From NCBI RefSeq assembly GCF_004053875.1, contig NZ_SBIP01000002.1, forward strand, positions 868,001 through 932,000: a DNA stretch of 64,000 nucleotides. Reading direction: 5' to 3'. Both the position numbers and the translations under genes were made by a program. Below the pieces are notes generated by a model, which saw nothing but the letters and a program-made list of their open reading frames with translations, was not told where the DNA came from and did no database searches. The DNA comes from Neorhizobium lilium (GTDB lineage Bacteria; Pseudomonadota; Alphaproteobacteria; Rhizobiales; Rhizobiaceae). Positions 63,145 to 64,000 of this stretch are shown here, piece by piece. Every line of letters begins with the position of its first letter. Within the stretch, counting starts at the first letter, position 1.

Positions 63145-63390
63145 ATGAACACCCCCTGGACCCAGCCGGTCGTCCTATCGCTCGGTGAACCGCCTGAGGA
63201 AACGATCATCGAAACCACCCAAGGGGCGGCCTGGGCCATGATCGAGGACTGGCCGATCGAGGATGGAACCGCGCTCGACCGAGCCTTGGCGATCTGCGCG
63301 GCGGTCGATGCCGGAAAGCGCAAGCCCGAAGAGGCAAGACAGGCTTTTATTGAAGCGGCACTGGAAGCCGGCATCCTCGTCAGAAGCTGA
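63145..63390 (+). CDS. DUF982 family protein
   Basis: The 81-residue protein has the DUF982 pattern: PVVLSLGEPPEETIIETTQG then AAWAMIEDWPIEDGTALDRA and RKPEEARQAFIEAALEAGIL. The family is small, acidic, common in rhizobia, often in many copies per genome, and of unknown function. The ATG follows AGGAAAAG and lies 42 bases after the exporter stop, so they may share a transcript. Confidence 0.88.
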   Translation: MNTPWTQPVVLSLGEPPEETIIETTQGAAWAMIEDWPIEDGTALDRALAICAAVDAGKRKPEEARQAFIEAALEAGILVRS

Positions 63391-63397
63391 CGCCTGC

Positions 63398-63529
63398 TTA
63401 TTCTATAGTCTTGAAGGTCCACTTCACCACGTAATCGCCGTTGCGTTTCCGCTTCGCCTTCATCTTGAGCGTGACGGGTCCGCCCAGCGCCGCCTCGGCT
63501 TCCTCGAAGCTGCGGCGGGCTTCGGCCAT
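63398..63529 (-). CDS. Small basic protein (43 aa) after the OmpA-like gene
   Basis: The ATG at 63529 is two bases after the stop of the OmpA/MotB-like gene, so the two are translationally coupled. The peptide begins MAEARRSFEEAEAALGGPV and ends with a lysine-rich KMKAKRKRNGDYVVKWTFK. It has no signal peptide or membrane helix. I know no family for it, but its position suggests co-expression with the envelope gene. Confidence 0.5.
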   Translation of the reverse strand: MAEARRSFEEAEAALGGPVTLKMKAKRKRNGDYVVKWTFKTIE

Positions 63530-63531
63530 CG

Positions 63532-64000
63532 TCAGCGCTCGGTCAGCTTGAGCTCGATGCGGCGGTTCTGGTTGCGGGCGTCGGGGGTATCGCCGGGCGC
63601 GATCGGCTGGAATTCGCCAAAGCCAGCGGCCACCAGCCGGTTGGCCGGTACGCCCTTGGAAATCAGATACTTGACCACGGAAGTGGCGCGCGCCGACGAA
63701 AGCTCCCAATTGTCGCGATAGCGTCCGTTGCCCGACAAGGGCGAATTGTCCGTATGGCCGTCCACGCGCAGCACCCAGTTGATCTCGGCGGGAATTTCCT
63801 TGGCAAGGTCGAGGAGCGCCGCAGCAAGCTTGTCCATCTCCACATGGCCGGCGTCGTCCAGTTCATTGCCGCCGACGGGGAAGAGCACTTCGGACTGGAA
63901 CACGAAGCGGTCGCCAACGATGCGGATATTTTCGCGGTCGGACAGGATTTCACGCAGCCGTCCGAAGAAGTCGGACCGGTAGCGGTTCAGCTCCTGTACG
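63532..64000 (-). CDS. OmpA/MotB-like peptidoglycan-binding protein (partial, cut by the window edge)
   Basis: The visible C-terminal part, about 155 residues, has the OmpA-like peptidoglycan-binding domain: FQSEVLFPVGGNELDDAG, RVDGHTDNSPLSGNG and LSSARATSVVKYLISKGVP, with the conserved DNRRIEL-type end (RNQNRRIELKL). The N-terminus, including any membrane anchor, lies beyond base 64000. In rhizobia such genes often follow a MotA/TolQ-like channel gene, which may be just outside the window. It is followed by a 43-residue coupled gene. Confidence 0.85.
   Translation of the reverse strand, partial: VQELNRYRSDFFGRLREILSDRENIRIVGDRFVFQSEVLFPVGGNELDDAGHVEMDKLAAALLDLAKEIPAEINWVLRVDGHTDNSPLSGNGRYRDNWELSSARATSVVKYLISKGVPANRLVAAGFGEFQPIAPGDTPDARNQNRRIELKLTER

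Overview
The window is a compact, GC-rich chromosomal segment from an alphaproteobacterium of the Rhizobiales, most likely Rhizobiaceae. The basis is the gene content and order (tolQRAB-pal-cpoB-tilS-ftsH-glmM; ruvCAB; zapA with 6S RNA; tkt-gap-pgk-fba), the sqdBDC sulfolipid operon, CtrA-type TTAA-N7-TTAA boxes and several rhizobial DUF families. No rRNA operon, CRISPR array or complete insertion sequence was seen. The order resembles what I remember of the Sinorhizobium meliloti chromosome; that is recollection, not a comparison made here.

Layout. 1-3000: small hypothetical genes, a DUF2161 nuclease-like gene, and an AT-richer patch carrying a DUF1796 gene, bounded by an elongator tRNA-Met and a 15-bp duplicate of its 3' end. 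3100-10600: mnmA, a 34-residue membrane peptide, an MscS channel, DUF1810, a Tim44-like protein with a duplicated gene end, and serA/serC for serine synthesis with a likely serC-type RNA leader. 10700-24700: an outer membrane beta-barrel, a GH15 enzyme, a 336-bp MITE-like element with TA ends, then on the minus strand the envelope/tRNA block tolQ-tolR-tolA-tolB, pal, cpoB, tilS, ftsH, glmM. 25000-32800: ybgC, the sqdB-sqdD-sqdC operon, a phage-like plus Tudor-like gene pair, a NUDIX hydrolase and ruvC-ruvA-[AbrB antitoxin-PIN toxin]-ruvB, with the toxin-antitoxin pair embedded in the ruv operon.

32800-47400: a degenerate chemoreceptor behind a CtrA box, a luciferase-like monooxygenase, a Pit phosphate transporter with a possible Pho box, yebC, a PPOX-like flavoprotein, an MBL hydrolase, and TIGR00282 phosphoesterase/fau/CNNM transporter, followed by a signalling block (GGDEF cyclase, CHASE3 kinase, single-domain receiver, receiver-HisKA_2 kinase). 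47500-57000: 6S RNA, zapA, DUF4164, and central carbon genes tkt, gap, pgk and class I fba, interrupted by a DUF6632 membrane protein and a CPA1 antiporter. 57000-64000: PhzF, an MFS carrier, DUF1192, a strong candidate small RNA, DUF1465 behind a CtrA box, rpmE, an ABC exporter, DUF982, and an OmpA/MotB-like gene cut by the window edge.

Most of the window is core housekeeping. The less ordinary items are the toxin-antitoxin pair translationally coupled to ruvB, the MITE-like element, the tRNA-flanked scar, the candidate sRNA with two anti-Shine-Dalgarno-like stretches, the sensorless degenerate chemoreceptor and three CtrA boxes, two of them in front of poorly characterised genes.
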